In this document: piece by piece, positions 33,819 through 42,358 of the stretch
Numbering within the stretch: position 1 is the first letter of the stretch
How the letters are laid out: the number at the start of each line of letters is the position of its first letter
Assembly (NCBI RefSeq): GCF_003014495.1
Contig: NZ_PYGC01000016.1
Location: 1-51,138, forward strand
DNA from: Prolixibacter denitrificans
GTDB taxonomy: Bacteria > Bacteroidota > Bacteroidia > Bacteroidales > Prolixibacteraceae
Length of the DNA stretch: 51,138 nucleotides
Direction: 5' to 3'
Notes under the pieces: generated by a model
Told to the model about the DNA's origin: nothing
Database searches by the model: none
The model's input: only the letters and a program-made list of their open reading frames with translations
Made by a program: the position numbers and the translations under genes

Positions 33819-35444
33819 ATGAAGAAATTTTTGATGAGATTACACGAGGCAACATTGCTGTTTACCCTGTTTGTACTTAGTCTGAACCTGAGTGCACAAC
33901 CAGGCTATTTTCCACATCTGCAGAAGAATGGAAAAGTCACACAACTGATGGTTGATGGCAGGCCCTACCAGATGCTGGCCGGCGAGTTGGGCAATTCCTC
34001 TTCGTCCGATAGTGTTTATTTGACTGCCATCTGGCCGAAGCTGAAGGCTATGCACCTGAATACGGTTCTTGTTCCTGTTTACTGGGAATTGGTCGAACCG
34101 GAAGAAGGTCAGTTCAATTTTCAACTGATTGACCAGATGATTCGTCAATCACGCGAAAATAAAATCAAGCTGGTATTGCTTTGGTTTGGAAGCTGGAAAA
34201 ACAGCATGTCTTGTTATGCACCCGCCTGGGTGAAGGAAGATTTTAAGCGCTTTCCGCGAATAAAAGACAAAAAGGGCCGTTCGGCCGAAATTCTGTCTCC
34301 TTTTTATAACGAAAACCTCGAAGCAGACAGAGAGGCCTATGTACAGCTGCTGAAGCATATCGCCCGGAGGGATAAAAGTCACCAGGTTATCATGGTTCAG
34401 GTAGAGAATGAAATTGGAATGTTACCCGGTGCCCGTGATTATTCCGATGCAGCTAATCAAAAATTTAATGAAGATGTTCCCCGAAAGCTAATTGATTACC
34501 TGGTTAGTCACCGGAATGAATTACAACCTCACTTGCTGAACCTTTGGTCTTCGCAAGGATTCAAAACAAAAGGAAACTGGGACCAGGTTTTTGGAAAGGG
34601 GCTCGCCACCGATGAGGTATTTATTGCCTGGTATCTGGCGTCGTATGCTAACCATATTGCCGCCGCCGGTCAGAAAGTGCTGCCCGTTCCACTGTATGTG
34701 AATTGCGCACTGAATCGTCCCGGACTGAATCCCGGACAGTATCCCAGTGGTGGCCCGTTACCTCATTTGATTGATGTGTGGAAAGCAGCAGCACCGGATC
34801 TCAATCTGCTTTCACCGGATATTTATCACGGTGATTTCAGAGAGTGGAGCCGGAAGTATGATTTGACAAATAATCCGCTTTTCATCCCGGAGATCAGGAG
34901 GGGAGCGGAAAACGGAACTCAGGCATTGTATGTTTTGGGAAAACATCATGCACTTGGTTTCAGTCCATTTTCCATCGAGTCGACAGACAACCCGGAAGAC
35001 TATTCACTGACCCAAAGCTATCAGCTCATTTCCCAGGTTCAAAATATGCTCGATAAGCATCCGCAGACGGGTGTGTGGTTCGACTACAGTCACCAACGGG
35101 ATACGCTGCACTTTGGAAATTATAAAATTATTGCATCGCATGATTTTACCCTTGGTTGGTCGCCTGATTCAAAATTGGATGACTGGCCTGCGTCAGGAGG
35201 AATCATTATTCAAACAACGGATAACGAGTTCTGGGTTATCGGGACCGGATTGGTGCTGACCTTTTTTAATGCAGAAAATCCGGTAATGAATGTTGGTCTT
35301 CTGGCAGTTGATGAAGCGGAAAAGAAGGGGGATAACTGGCATTTTCGGCGACTGAACGGGGACCAGACTCATCAAGGGCGGCACGTCCGCATTCCTTCCG
35401 GACAATGGATGATTCAACGGGTGAGCCTTTACGATTATCCTTGA
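33819..35444 (+). CDS. GH35-family beta-galactosidase-like enzyme, 541 aa
   Basis: Exo-acting retaining glycosidase of clan GH-A, predicted to remove terminal beta-galactosyl residues. A signal peptide (1-27, ending LNLSAQ) makes it periplasmic or exported. The barrel shows LNTVLVPVYWELVEPEEGQF, acid/base Glu198 in QVENEIG and nucleophile Glu358 in FIPEIRRG. The C-terminal ~140 residues form the extra beta domain seen in the DUF5597-type GH35 subgroup. It lies between two GH10 genes, so galactose-bearing xylan side chains are a plausible target; alternatively it may act on arabinosyl linkages. The family is firm, the substrate is not. Confidence 0.85.
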   Translation: MKKFLMRLHEATLLFTLFVLSLNLSAQPGYFPHLQKNGKVTQLMVDGRPYQMLAGELGNSSSSDSVYLTAIWPKLKAMHLNTVLVPVYWELVEPEEGQFNFQLIDQMIRQSRENKIKLVLLWFGSWKNSMSCYAPAWVKEDFKRFPRIKDKKGRSAEILSPFYNENLEADREAYVQLLKHIARRDKSHQVIMVQVENEIGMLPGARDYSDAANQKFNEDVPRKLIDYLVSHRNELQPHLLNLWSSQGFKTKGNWDQVFGKGLATDEVFIAWYLASYANHIAAAGQKVLPVPLYVNCALNRPGLNPGQYPSGGPLPHLIDVWKAAAPDLNLLSPDIYHGDFREWSRKYDLTNNPLFIPEIRRGAENGTQALYVLGKHHALGFSPFSIESTDNPEDYSLTQSYQLISQVQNMLDKHPQTGVWFDYSHQRDTLHFGNYKIIASHDFTLGWSPDSKLDDWPASGGIIIQTTDNEFWVIGTGLVLTFFNAENPVMNVGLLAVDEAEKKGDNWHFRRLNGDQTHQGRHVRIPSGQWMIQRVSLYDYP

Positions 35445-35491
35445 GATAGTCACTTAAATATGCTATTCATAACAAAAAACACATTCAGAAA

Positions 35492-36547
35492 ATGACTAAA
35501 AGTTTTCTCATTTCACTGCTAATAATCCTGGTCGTAGGGGAGACTTCCTGTGTAAGACAAGACACAGAAACCTTGCGGGAGTATGCCGGTAAACGGCACC
35601 GTAATATCGGGGTAGCTGTTCACAACAGCTTTTTCATGGATGGAACCAACGAGCAGTATTTAAAAATACTGAAAGAGGAGTTTAATACGGTGGTGGCTGA
35701 AAATGCAACGAAACCGTATATGATGGAACCTGAAAGAGGGACATTCGTGTTTTCCCGGGCTGATAAACTAGCCGGTTTTGCTGAGCAGAATGGAATGAAG
35801 ATGCGTGGTCATTGTCTCGTATGGCATAAGCAGATACCGAAGTGGATGAACAACGATCAATTGTCGCAGGAAGAACTTCTATCCGTTTTGAAGGAATACA
35901 TTACAACGGTGGTAGGACATTTGAAGGGGAAAGTATATGCATGGGATGTGGTGAATGAAGCCATTGATGAAAATGAACCGGATCATTATCGGAAATCCGT
36001 TTGGATGAAAGTTATCGGTCCCGGGTATATCGACTCTGCTTTTGTGTGGGCCCATCAGGCTGATCCCGATGCGCTTCTTTTTTACAATGATTATGGTGCA
36101 GAAGCCATGAATGCCAAATCGGACGCTGTATATGAGCTGGTAAAAGGCATGAAAGATAGGGGAATCCCTATTGACGGAGTTGGCTTACAATGTCATTTTC
36201 AGGTAGGGAAAATCGATTTTGACGGTTTGAAAAAGAATATGCAACGGCTGGAGGATTTGGGATTGCAAACACAAATTACTGAGCTGGATATCAGCATCGA
36301 TACAGGGAAAGAAAACGCGCAAACTCTAAAACAGCAGGCTGATGCCTATGGCAAGTTAGCCCGGATTTGGCTCGAAGACCAAAATTGTACGGCCTTTATG
36401 ATATGGGGCTTGTCGGATCAGTATTCCTGGATTCCCAGCTTCAGTAATAACAAACGGGGAACCCCATTGCTATGGGATGAGAATTTTAACAAGAAACCGG
36501 CATATTATCAAGTGCTCAATCAACTGAAGGAAGCTTCAGTCAACTAA
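35492..36547 (+). CDS. GH10 endo-beta-1,4-xylanase, single-domain, 351 aa
   Basis: Compact GH10 xylanase. The lipoprotein-type signal ends at Cys20 (VVGETSCVRQ), so it may be anchored, though periplasmic-facing anchoring cannot be excluded. Family motifs: MRGHCLVWHKQIPKWM, acid/base Glu156 in WDVVNEAIDE, nucleophile Glu264 in ITELDIS and the closing WGLSDQYSWI. No CBM, unlike the first GH10. A division of labour, with the large enzyme on surface polymer and this one on shorter fragments, is the known pattern in xylan loci and is likely here. It starts 47 bp after GH35 and is followed within 13 bp by GH115. Confidence 0.94.
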   Translation: MTKSFLISLLIILVVGETSCVRQDTETLREYAGKRHRNIGVAVHNSFFMDGTNEQYLKILKEEFNTVVAENATKPYMMEPERGTFVFSRADKLAGFAEQNGMKMRGHCLVWHKQIPKWMNNDQLSQEELLSVLKEYITTVVGHLKGKVYAWDVVNEAIDENEPDHYRKSVWMKVIGPGYIDSAFVWAHQADPDALLFYNDYGAEAMNAKSDAVYELVKGMKDRGIPIDGVGLQCHFQVGKIDFDGLKKNMQRLEDLGLQTQITELDISIDTGKENAQTLKQQADAYGKLARIWLEDQNCTAFMIWGLSDQYSWIPSFSNNKRGTPLLWDENFNKKPAYYQVLNQLKEASVN

Positions 36548-36560
36548 AATATTGATAGTT

Positions 36561-39485
36561 ATGTTCGAAAGCGGAAAAATGAGGAAATTATTGAGCAGGA
36601 GCCTTTGGGGGACTTTGCTCGGTGTGGGGTTGCTGTTGCAATCGTGTCAGTCGAAGGTTGCTCCGAAAGAGAATAATCAACCCACTCACAATTACATTAG
36701 CACAACTCAGGTCGATAACGGCTTTACGCTTGCGCGGGATGGCAAAACAGCTCCTATCGTTATCGGTAGCGATGATTATAAAGGTGTGAAGCTTATTGCG
36801 GGCTTTGTTCAGAACGACTTGCAAAAAGTAACGCAGACAAAGCCCATGCTGGTAGTCGGAGATATTCCAAAGGCGCGGGAGATTATTCTGGCGGGTACCG
36901 TTGGAAGGAGTTCGTTGATTCAACATCTTATCGAAAAACACAAAATCGATGTTTCCGATATAAAAGGCAAATGGGAGGCGACAGTCACCCAGGTTGTCGA
37001 CAATCCTTTCCCGGGTGTTAAGAAGGCGTTGGTCATCGCCGGAAGCGACAAGCGGGGAACCATTTATGGTTTGTTCGACTTGTCACGGAACATTGGTGTA
37101 TCGCCGTGGAATTGGTGGGCTGATGTACCGGTTCCGGTGCGTACAGCAGTTTACGTAAAGCAGGGGCGTTATTTGGTGGATTCGCCGAAAGTAAAATACC
37201 GGGGAATCTTTCTAAATGACGAAGAGCCTGCATTGGGACGTTGGGCGGTAGCCAATTATGGTGGCTTCAATCACAAGTTCTATGAAAAGGTATTTGAACT
37301 ACTGCTGCGCCTGCGAGGCAACTACATGTGGCCGGCGATGTGGTGGGCCAGCTTCAATAGTGATGACCCGGAAAACCCGAAACTCGCTGACGAAATGGGA
37401 ATCGTGATGGGAACCTCGCACCACGAGCCGATGATGCGGGCGCATGCCGAGTGGGCTCCCTACCGCAAAAAGGGCATTCCCTGGGATTATACCAAGAGTA
37501 AGGCAGTGCTGGATACCTTCTGGACCAAAGGCATTGAGCGGATGGACCATCACGAAAGTATTGTCACGGTTGGAATGCGTGGCGATGGCGATGAAGCAAT
37601 GGGAGACAAAACCAATATCGCCCTGCTGGAGCGAATTGTAGCAGACCAGCGGAAAATCATAGAGAAAGTGACCGGCAAACCAGCCAAAGATACACCACAG
37701 CTGTGGGCGCTATATAAGGAAGTGCAGGCTTATTACGATCAGGGGATGCGCGTACCCGATGATGTGACTTTATTGTTGTGTGACGATAATTGGGGAAATA
37801 TTCGCAAGCTTCCCAAACTGGATGCGAAGCCTCGTTCAGGTGGTTACGGTATTTACTACCACTTCGATTATGTAGGTGGACCGCGTAACTACAAATGGCT
37901 AAACACCAATCCGCTGCCTCGGGTGTGGGAGCAGATGCATCTGGCATATAAACACGGTGTCGACCGCATTTGGCTGGTGAACGTGGGCGATCTCAAACCA
38001 ATAGAACTGCCCATTTCGTTTTTCCTGGATTACGCCTGGAACCCGGATGCCATGCCGAAAGAGAAGTTGCCGGAATATACGACCCAATGGGCTGCTCAGC
38101 AATTCGGCACCGAACATGCCAAAGAGATTGGCCGAATGCTTCAGTTGTACGCCAAATATAACGGACGCCGGAAACCGGAATTACTATCTCCCGAAACCTA
38201 CAGTCTGAACCATTACCAGGAGTATGAACGGGTGGTGAATGAATATAGTCAGCTGGCACGGGAAGCAGAGGAGTTGGGCCATAAAATGCCTCCAAAATAT
38301 AAGGATGCCTATTATGAATTGGTGGAACACCCGATTACAGCATGTGCCAATTTAAATGCCATGTATTACGCTGCCGCGAAAAACCACCAGGCTTTTGGGC
38401 GGGGGAGTGCTATGACCAACGACTGGGGCGATTCCGTCAAGGCGCGTTTTGAGGAGGATTCATTGATAACGGTTTACTATCATACCAAGCTGGCCGACGG
38501 TAAGTGGAATCATATGATGGCTCAGACGCACATCGGCTACACTTACTGGCAGGAGCCGAAATATAACCGTATGCCGAAACTGGATGACCTTACGCTTCCC
38601 GAAAAGGCACAAATGGGAGTCGCGATACAAGGGGCAGACACATTCCTGACGGAAGGAACTTTTGCCGCCGAACTTCCGGAGATGGATAATTTCAACCGGA
38701 AACCGGTTTACATTGATGTGTTTAACCGTGGGAAAGAGCCATTCAAGTACAAGATTACTACAGCACAACCCTGGCTGAAAGTAGAGGCGGAAAGCGGAAC
38801 TGTTCAACAGAACCAGCGGATCTGGCTGTCGGCCGACTGGAATAAAGTCCCGGAAGGTAAACACACGGTAGCGGTAGAAATACAGCAGGAAGGAGGCAAA
38901 ACAATTACAGTGAATGCAGTCGTCGAGCATCTGACTCAACCCAACCCAACGACCTTTAACGGATTTATTGAAAGTAATGGCTATGTCTCAATGGAAGCCG
39001 CACATTGTACGCGGAATATTCCGGCCAACAGAATCCAATGGGAAGAGATTCCCGGTTTAGGACGGACGCTTTCAGCGATGTCTCCTTTCCCGGTAACGGC
39101 AAATAAACAAACACCCGGCTCGGATGGTCCGCATATGGAATACGACATGTACCTGTATCAATCGGGCACAGCGAAAGTGAACCTGTATCTTTCGCCTACG
39201 CTGAATTTTTATAATGATAACGGACTGCAGTTGGCCGTTTCATTTGACGACCAAAAGCCGGTTGTCATTAACATGAACAAGGATGAAAATTACCGGAACT
39301 GGGCCAGCTGGGTTAGCAACGAGATCAACATACAGCAAGTCAGTTTACCGGTTGAGCGACCTGGTAAGCATACGCTGAAAGTCTGGATGATTGATCCGGC
39401 AGTAGTACTTCAGAAAATTGTTGTGGATGCCGGTGGAGAAAAAACATCTTATCTTGGCCCACCGGAAAGTGCCAGATTAGAATAA
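36561..39485 (+). CDS. GH115 alpha-glucuronidase, 974 aa
   Basis: Inverting alpha-1,2-glucuronidase acting on internal and terminal (methyl)glucuronic acid groups of xylan polymer. I use the first ATG (36561). The ATG at 36579 (MRKLLSRSLWGTLLG) gives an equally good lipoprotein signal ending QSC (Cys29 in the longer form), and an in-frame TTG at 36552 is less likely. Family landmarks: GTIYGLFDLSRNIGVSPWNW, YRGIFLNDEEPAL, RGNYMWPAMWWASF, MGTSHHEPMMRAHAEW and LLCDDNWGNIRKLP. A C-terminal all-beta extension (~800-974, NGFIESNGYVSMEAAH) is typical. With GH67 it gives the locus two complementary alpha-glucuronidases. Confidence 0.95.
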   Translation: MFESGKMRKLLSRSLWGTLLGVGLLLQSCQSKVAPKENNQPTHNYISTTQVDNGFTLARDGKTAPIVIGSDDYKGVKLIAGFVQNDLQKVTQTKPMLVVGDIPKAREIILAGTVGRSSLIQHLIEKHKIDVSDIKGKWEATVTQVVDNPFPGVKKALVIAGSDKRGTIYGLFDLSRNIGVSPWNWWADVPVPVRTAVYVKQGRYLVDSPKVKYRGIFLNDEEPALGRWAVANYGGFNHKFYEKVFELLLRLRGNYMWPAMWWASFNSDDPENPKLADEMGIVMGTSHHEPMMRAHAEWAPYRKKGIPWDYTKSKAVLDTFWTKGIERMDHHESIVTVGMRGDGDEAMGDKTNIALLERIVADQRKIIEKVTGKPAKDTPQLWALYKEVQAYYDQGMRVPDDVTLLLCDDNWGNIRKLPKLDAKPRSGGYGIYYHFDYVGGPRNYKWLNTNPLPRVWEQMHLAYKHGVDRIWLVNVGDLKPIELPISFFLDYAWNPDAMPKEKLPEYTTQWAAQQFGTEHAKEIGRMLQLYAKYNGRRKPELLSPETYSLNHYQEYERVVNEYSQLAREAEELGHKMPPKYKDAYYELVEHPITACANLNAMYYAAAKNHQAFGRGSAMTNDWGDSVKARFEEDSLITVYYHTKLADGKWNHMMAQTHIGYTYWQEPKYNRMPKLDDLTLPEKAQMGVAIQGADTFLTEGTFAAELPEMDNFNRKPVYIDVFNRGKEPFKYKITTAQPWLKVEAESGTVQQNQRIWLSADWNKVPEGKHTVAVEIQQEGGKTITVNAVVEHLTQPNPTTFNGFIESNGYVSMEAAHCTRNIPANRIQWEEIPGLGRTLSAMSPFPVTANKQTPGSDGPHMEYDMYLYQSGTAKVNLYLSPTLNFYNDNGLQLAVSFDDQKPVVINMNKDENYRNWASWVSNEINIQQVSLPVERPGKHTLKVWMIDPAVVLQKIVVDAGGEKTSYLGPPESARLE

Positions 39486-39543
39486 GAAAAACAGATATAG
39501 CCAAAAACCAATAAACAATACACCAGATTAAATAATTAGCAAG

Positions 39544-40632
39544 ATGAAAAAATACGTATTACGGGGAATGACGTTTGCGGTTGTTGCAACATCACTTGTT
39601 TTGATGGCATTCAGCAACGGGCGTAAGTCAGAGCAATCTGACAAGAAAGTAAGTGAGGGCGGAACAAGGTATTTGGTCAAGGATATTTATATTGCTGACC
39701 CGTCGGCTCATGTTTTTAACGGAAAACTCTATATCTATCCTTCGCATGATATCGATGCAGGCATTCCGCAAGATGACAACGGCGATCATTTCGCTATGCG
39801 TGATTACCACGTGTTCTCGATGGATAACATTGACGGAAAGGTAACCGATCACGGAGTCGTTCTTGATGAGGACAGTGTTCCGTGGGTGGGACGTCATATG
39901 TGGGCTCCCGACGCAGCAGAAAAAGACGGAAAATACTATCTCTATTTTCCTGCCAAAGATAAGACCGACATTTTCCGGATAGGTGTTGCAGTCAGTGACA
40001 AACCGGGAGGTCCGTTTAAAGCGGAGGCGAATCCCATCCGGGGTAGTTTCAGCATCGACCCGGCAGTTTTTAAAGATGATGACGGAAAATACTACATGTA
40101 CTTTGGCGGTATCTGGGGTGGACAGCTGCAGCGTTACCGCAACGGAAAGGCGATTGAGTGTGGCAAGGAGCCTGCTGATAATGAGCCGGAATTAGGTCCC
40201 CAGGTGGCTCGCATGAGCGACAATATGTTGCAGTTTGCCGAAGCGCCGAGAACGATCCAGATTTTGGATAAGAACGGAAAACCACTGTTGGCAGGCGATC
40301 ATAACCGCCGTTTCTTTGAAGCTTCCTGGATGCACAAATACCACGGAAAATATTATTTCTCGTACTCAACGGGCGATACACACAAATTGTGTTACGCCAT
40401 TGGCGATAGCCCTTACGGTCCGTTTACTTACCAGGGCGTGATTCTCACACCGGTAGTGGGATGGACAACCCACCATTCGATTGTGAAGTTCCAGGGAAAA
40501 TGGTATCTGTTCTATCATGATGCCAAACCTTCCGGTGGAAAAACCTGGTTGCGAAGTGTCAAAGTGACCGAGTTGAAATACAATAAAGATGGTTCCATTC
40601 AAACCATTGACGGTGGAGGAGCATCGGAATAG
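39544..40632 (+). CDS. GH43 beta-xylosidase/alpha-L-arabinofuranosidase-type enzyme, 362 aa
   Basis: Inverting five-bladed-propeller glycosidase. A signal peptide (1-24, no lipobox Cys) points to the periplasm. The catalytic trio is visible: Asp52 in IADPSAHVF (base), Asp172 in SIDPAVF (pKa modulator) and Glu259 in FFEASWMHKY (acid), plus APDAAEKDGKYYLYFPAK. There is no C-terminal beta-sandwich, so it resembles the short GH43 subfamily 1 enzymes, which have xylosidase and arabinofuranosidase members. Last gene of the plus-strand polysaccharide unit, followed by a perfect terminator. Which of the two activities dominates cannot be told from sequence. Confidence 0.92.
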   Translation: MKKYVLRGMTFAVVATSLVLMAFSNGRKSEQSDKKVSEGGTRYLVKDIYIADPSAHVFNGKLYIYPSHDIDAGIPQDDNGDHFAMRDYHVFSMDNIDGKVTDHGVVLDEDSVPWVGRHMWAPDAAEKDGKYYLYFPAKDKTDIFRIGVAVSDKPGGPFKAEANPIRGSFSIDPAVFKDDDGKYYMYFGGIWGGQLQRYRNGKAIECGKEPADNEPELGPQVARMSDNMLQFAEAPRTIQILDKNGKPLLAGDHNRRFFEASWMHKYHGKYYFSYSTGDTHKLCYAIGDSPYGPFTYQGVILTPVVGWTTHHSIVKFQGKWYLFYHDAKPSGGKTWLRSVKVTELKYNKDGSIQTIDGGGASE

Positions 40633-40653
40633 TCGTTTTTCATAGGTTAAATA

Positions 40654-40696
40654 AAAAAGAGATACTCAGAAGGACCGAGTATCTCTTTTTCTTTTT
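40654..40696. terminator. Bidirectional rho-independent terminator, perfect 14-bp stem
   Basis: Bases 40654-40667 pair without mismatch with 40677-40690 (AAAAAGAGATACTC / GAGTATCTCTTTTT) around a nine-base loop, with further T tracts to 40696. It lies between the convergent GH43 and GH39 genes and ends both units. Confidence 0.93.
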
Positions 40697-40716
40697 TAGA
40701 AAGTATTTCGTTTCAA

Positions 40717-42306
40717 TCAGAGTTTGACCAGTTTCACCAAATACACGTCATTTTCCCTTAACGGGAATTCCTTGCTGAATTTGCCTGTAGCATCTACCTG
40801 AATCAGGTCCTCAGCAACCGGGGCACCACTGTTCTTTTCCTTAATGAAGGCGACCTCCTGTCGGGTGAGTTGTTTCGGTCTTCCCAATTGGAAATAGGTT
40901 GTGTAAGGATCGTTGATCTCGTAGCCAATCCGGTAAACTTCCATTTGATATTTTCCGGCAGGCACTCCGCTAAGTTCCACGTTCACCTTTCCTTTCGGTT
41001 TGGCCGGCAAATTCTTGATGTAATACGCCTGATTATTGACTGAATCGGGCAGGGTGTAGGTGAAGTCCCAAAACAGCAACTGCATATCTCCGTCGGCATC
41101 TTTGCAGGCCCACGAAGCGCTGTCAGCATCCTGGAGTTCCGTCTTTCCCATCTTATTTAAGTAAGAATAAGCGAAGAAAGCCGGCTTTTTGATTCCCTGA
41201 TAATTCATCAATCCAAAGCCGCCATGAAACGGAGTAAACCGTGGACCGGCTTCCTCGAAGATGTCGGTAAAGGTCCAGTACGACATGGAATTGGCCGCAT
41301 TGCCCACCTGTTTTAATTTTTCAAGAATGTAAGCCGCTTCGTGGTAACTGTCGTGAATCGGGTCATGTGGCGTATAGGAGGCACTCCATTCGGTATAGTG
41401 CAACTCTAGGTTGGGCATCGATGATTCGGATATCTGCTTGCGCGAATGGATGACATCGCCGCTTACGGCCCATTCATCCTTGTTCAGCACGGTTCCGGTA
41501 GTTCCGTATTCATCCAGAAAGCCCTGTTTTACGCCATAAGTGTGGGTACTGATGAAATCGATCGGAATATGGTTCTTTTCGCAAAAATTGATCATCTCAG
41601 GAACCCAGGCCGCACCGGCTGTGGCAGGTCCTCCCACGCGGTAATCTTTGTCGATGCCTTTGATGGCTTCGGCGGTATACTTGTAGAGTTTGAAATACTG
41701 CTGTTGCGTCCCGGCCCAAAAGCCAGATAGGTTCGGCTCGTTCCATACTTCAAAGTACCATGTTTTCACTTCATCGGCGCCATAGCGTTGCGTGAAATGC
41801 TGTACGAGGTGGCGAATCAAATCAGCCCATTGGTCGTAATCCCGGGGAGGCGTCACATTGCCCCGCCACCAGAAAATGGTTTTATCACCACTGGCAAGGG
41901 CATTGGGCATGAATCCCAATTCGACAAATGGTTTCATCCCGATGCTCAAAATATAATCATATAGCGCGTCGATGTACTGAAAATTGTACTCCACCTGACC
42001 TTTCCGGTTGATCTTACAAACGCCCATATCGTCGGTTAACAGGCCATGCATGCGGATGTATTGAAAACCGCAATCCTTGTGCGCAACGGCCAGCTGCTGC
42101 TGCCAGTCGGCACGCAAACCTTCGTTGGCACGACCGGCACCCACACATTCCCGGAACATGTGATTGAAATCGCCCTTCACCTGGTTGTAATCAACGCTAA
42201 TGGTCCTGACCTTCTCAGCCGCTTTCCGCGAGTGATTGCGGGCCATCGACGGACTAACCAACATCATACTTCCCAGCAGGGCAAACAAAAACAGAGTTTT
42301 CTTCAT
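40717..42306 (-). CDS. GH39 beta-xylosidase-like enzyme, 529 aa
   Basis: Retaining clan GH-A enzyme of the beta-xylosidase type. The frame is open for 54 codons further upstream, but that part overlaps the GH5 gene. The ATG at 42306 gives a proper signal peptide (MKKTLFLFALLGSMMLVSPS), so I start there. Acid/base Glu190 lies in WYFEVWNEPN and nucleophile Glu306 in HYTEWSASY. Other GH39 features are FQYIRMHGLLTDDMG and WTFTDIFEEAG. A C-terminal beta domain follows from ~420. It lies 52 bp after GH5, with which it is probably co-transcribed under the membrane AraC regulator. It would release xylose from short xylosides. Confidence 0.92.
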   Translation of the reverse strand: MKKTLFLFALLGSMMLVSPSMARNHSRKAAEKVRTISVDYNQVKGDFNHMFRECVGAGRANEGLRADWQQQLAVAHKDCGFQYIRMHGLLTDDMGVCKINRKGQVEYNFQYIDALYDYILSIGMKPFVELGFMPNALASGDKTIFWWRGNVTPPRDYDQWADLIRHLVQHFTQRYGADEVKTWYFEVWNEPNLSGFWAGTQQQYFKLYKYTAEAIKGIDKDYRVGGPATAGAAWVPEMINFCEKNHIPIDFISTHTYGVKQGFLDEYGTTGTVLNKDEWAVSGDVIHSRKQISESSMPNLELHYTEWSASYTPHDPIHDSYHEAAYILEKLKQVGNAANSMSYWTFTDIFEEAGPRFTPFHGGFGLMNYQGIKKPAFFAYSYLNKMGKTELQDADSASWACKDADGDMQLLFWDFTYTLPDSVNNQAYYIKNLPAKPKGKVNVELSGVPAGKYQMEVYRIGYEINDPYTTYFQLGRPKQLTRQEVAFIKEKNSGAPVAEDLIQVDATGKFSKEFPLRENDVYLVKLVKL

Positions 42307-42358
42307 GATATGAATAATGATAGGTTTGAAATCTGTGTTCATTTCATAACGGACATCG

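Noticed and set aside
36552-36560. TTG start for the GH115 gene
   Set aside because: The ATGs at 36561 and 36579 give a better lipoprotein signal.
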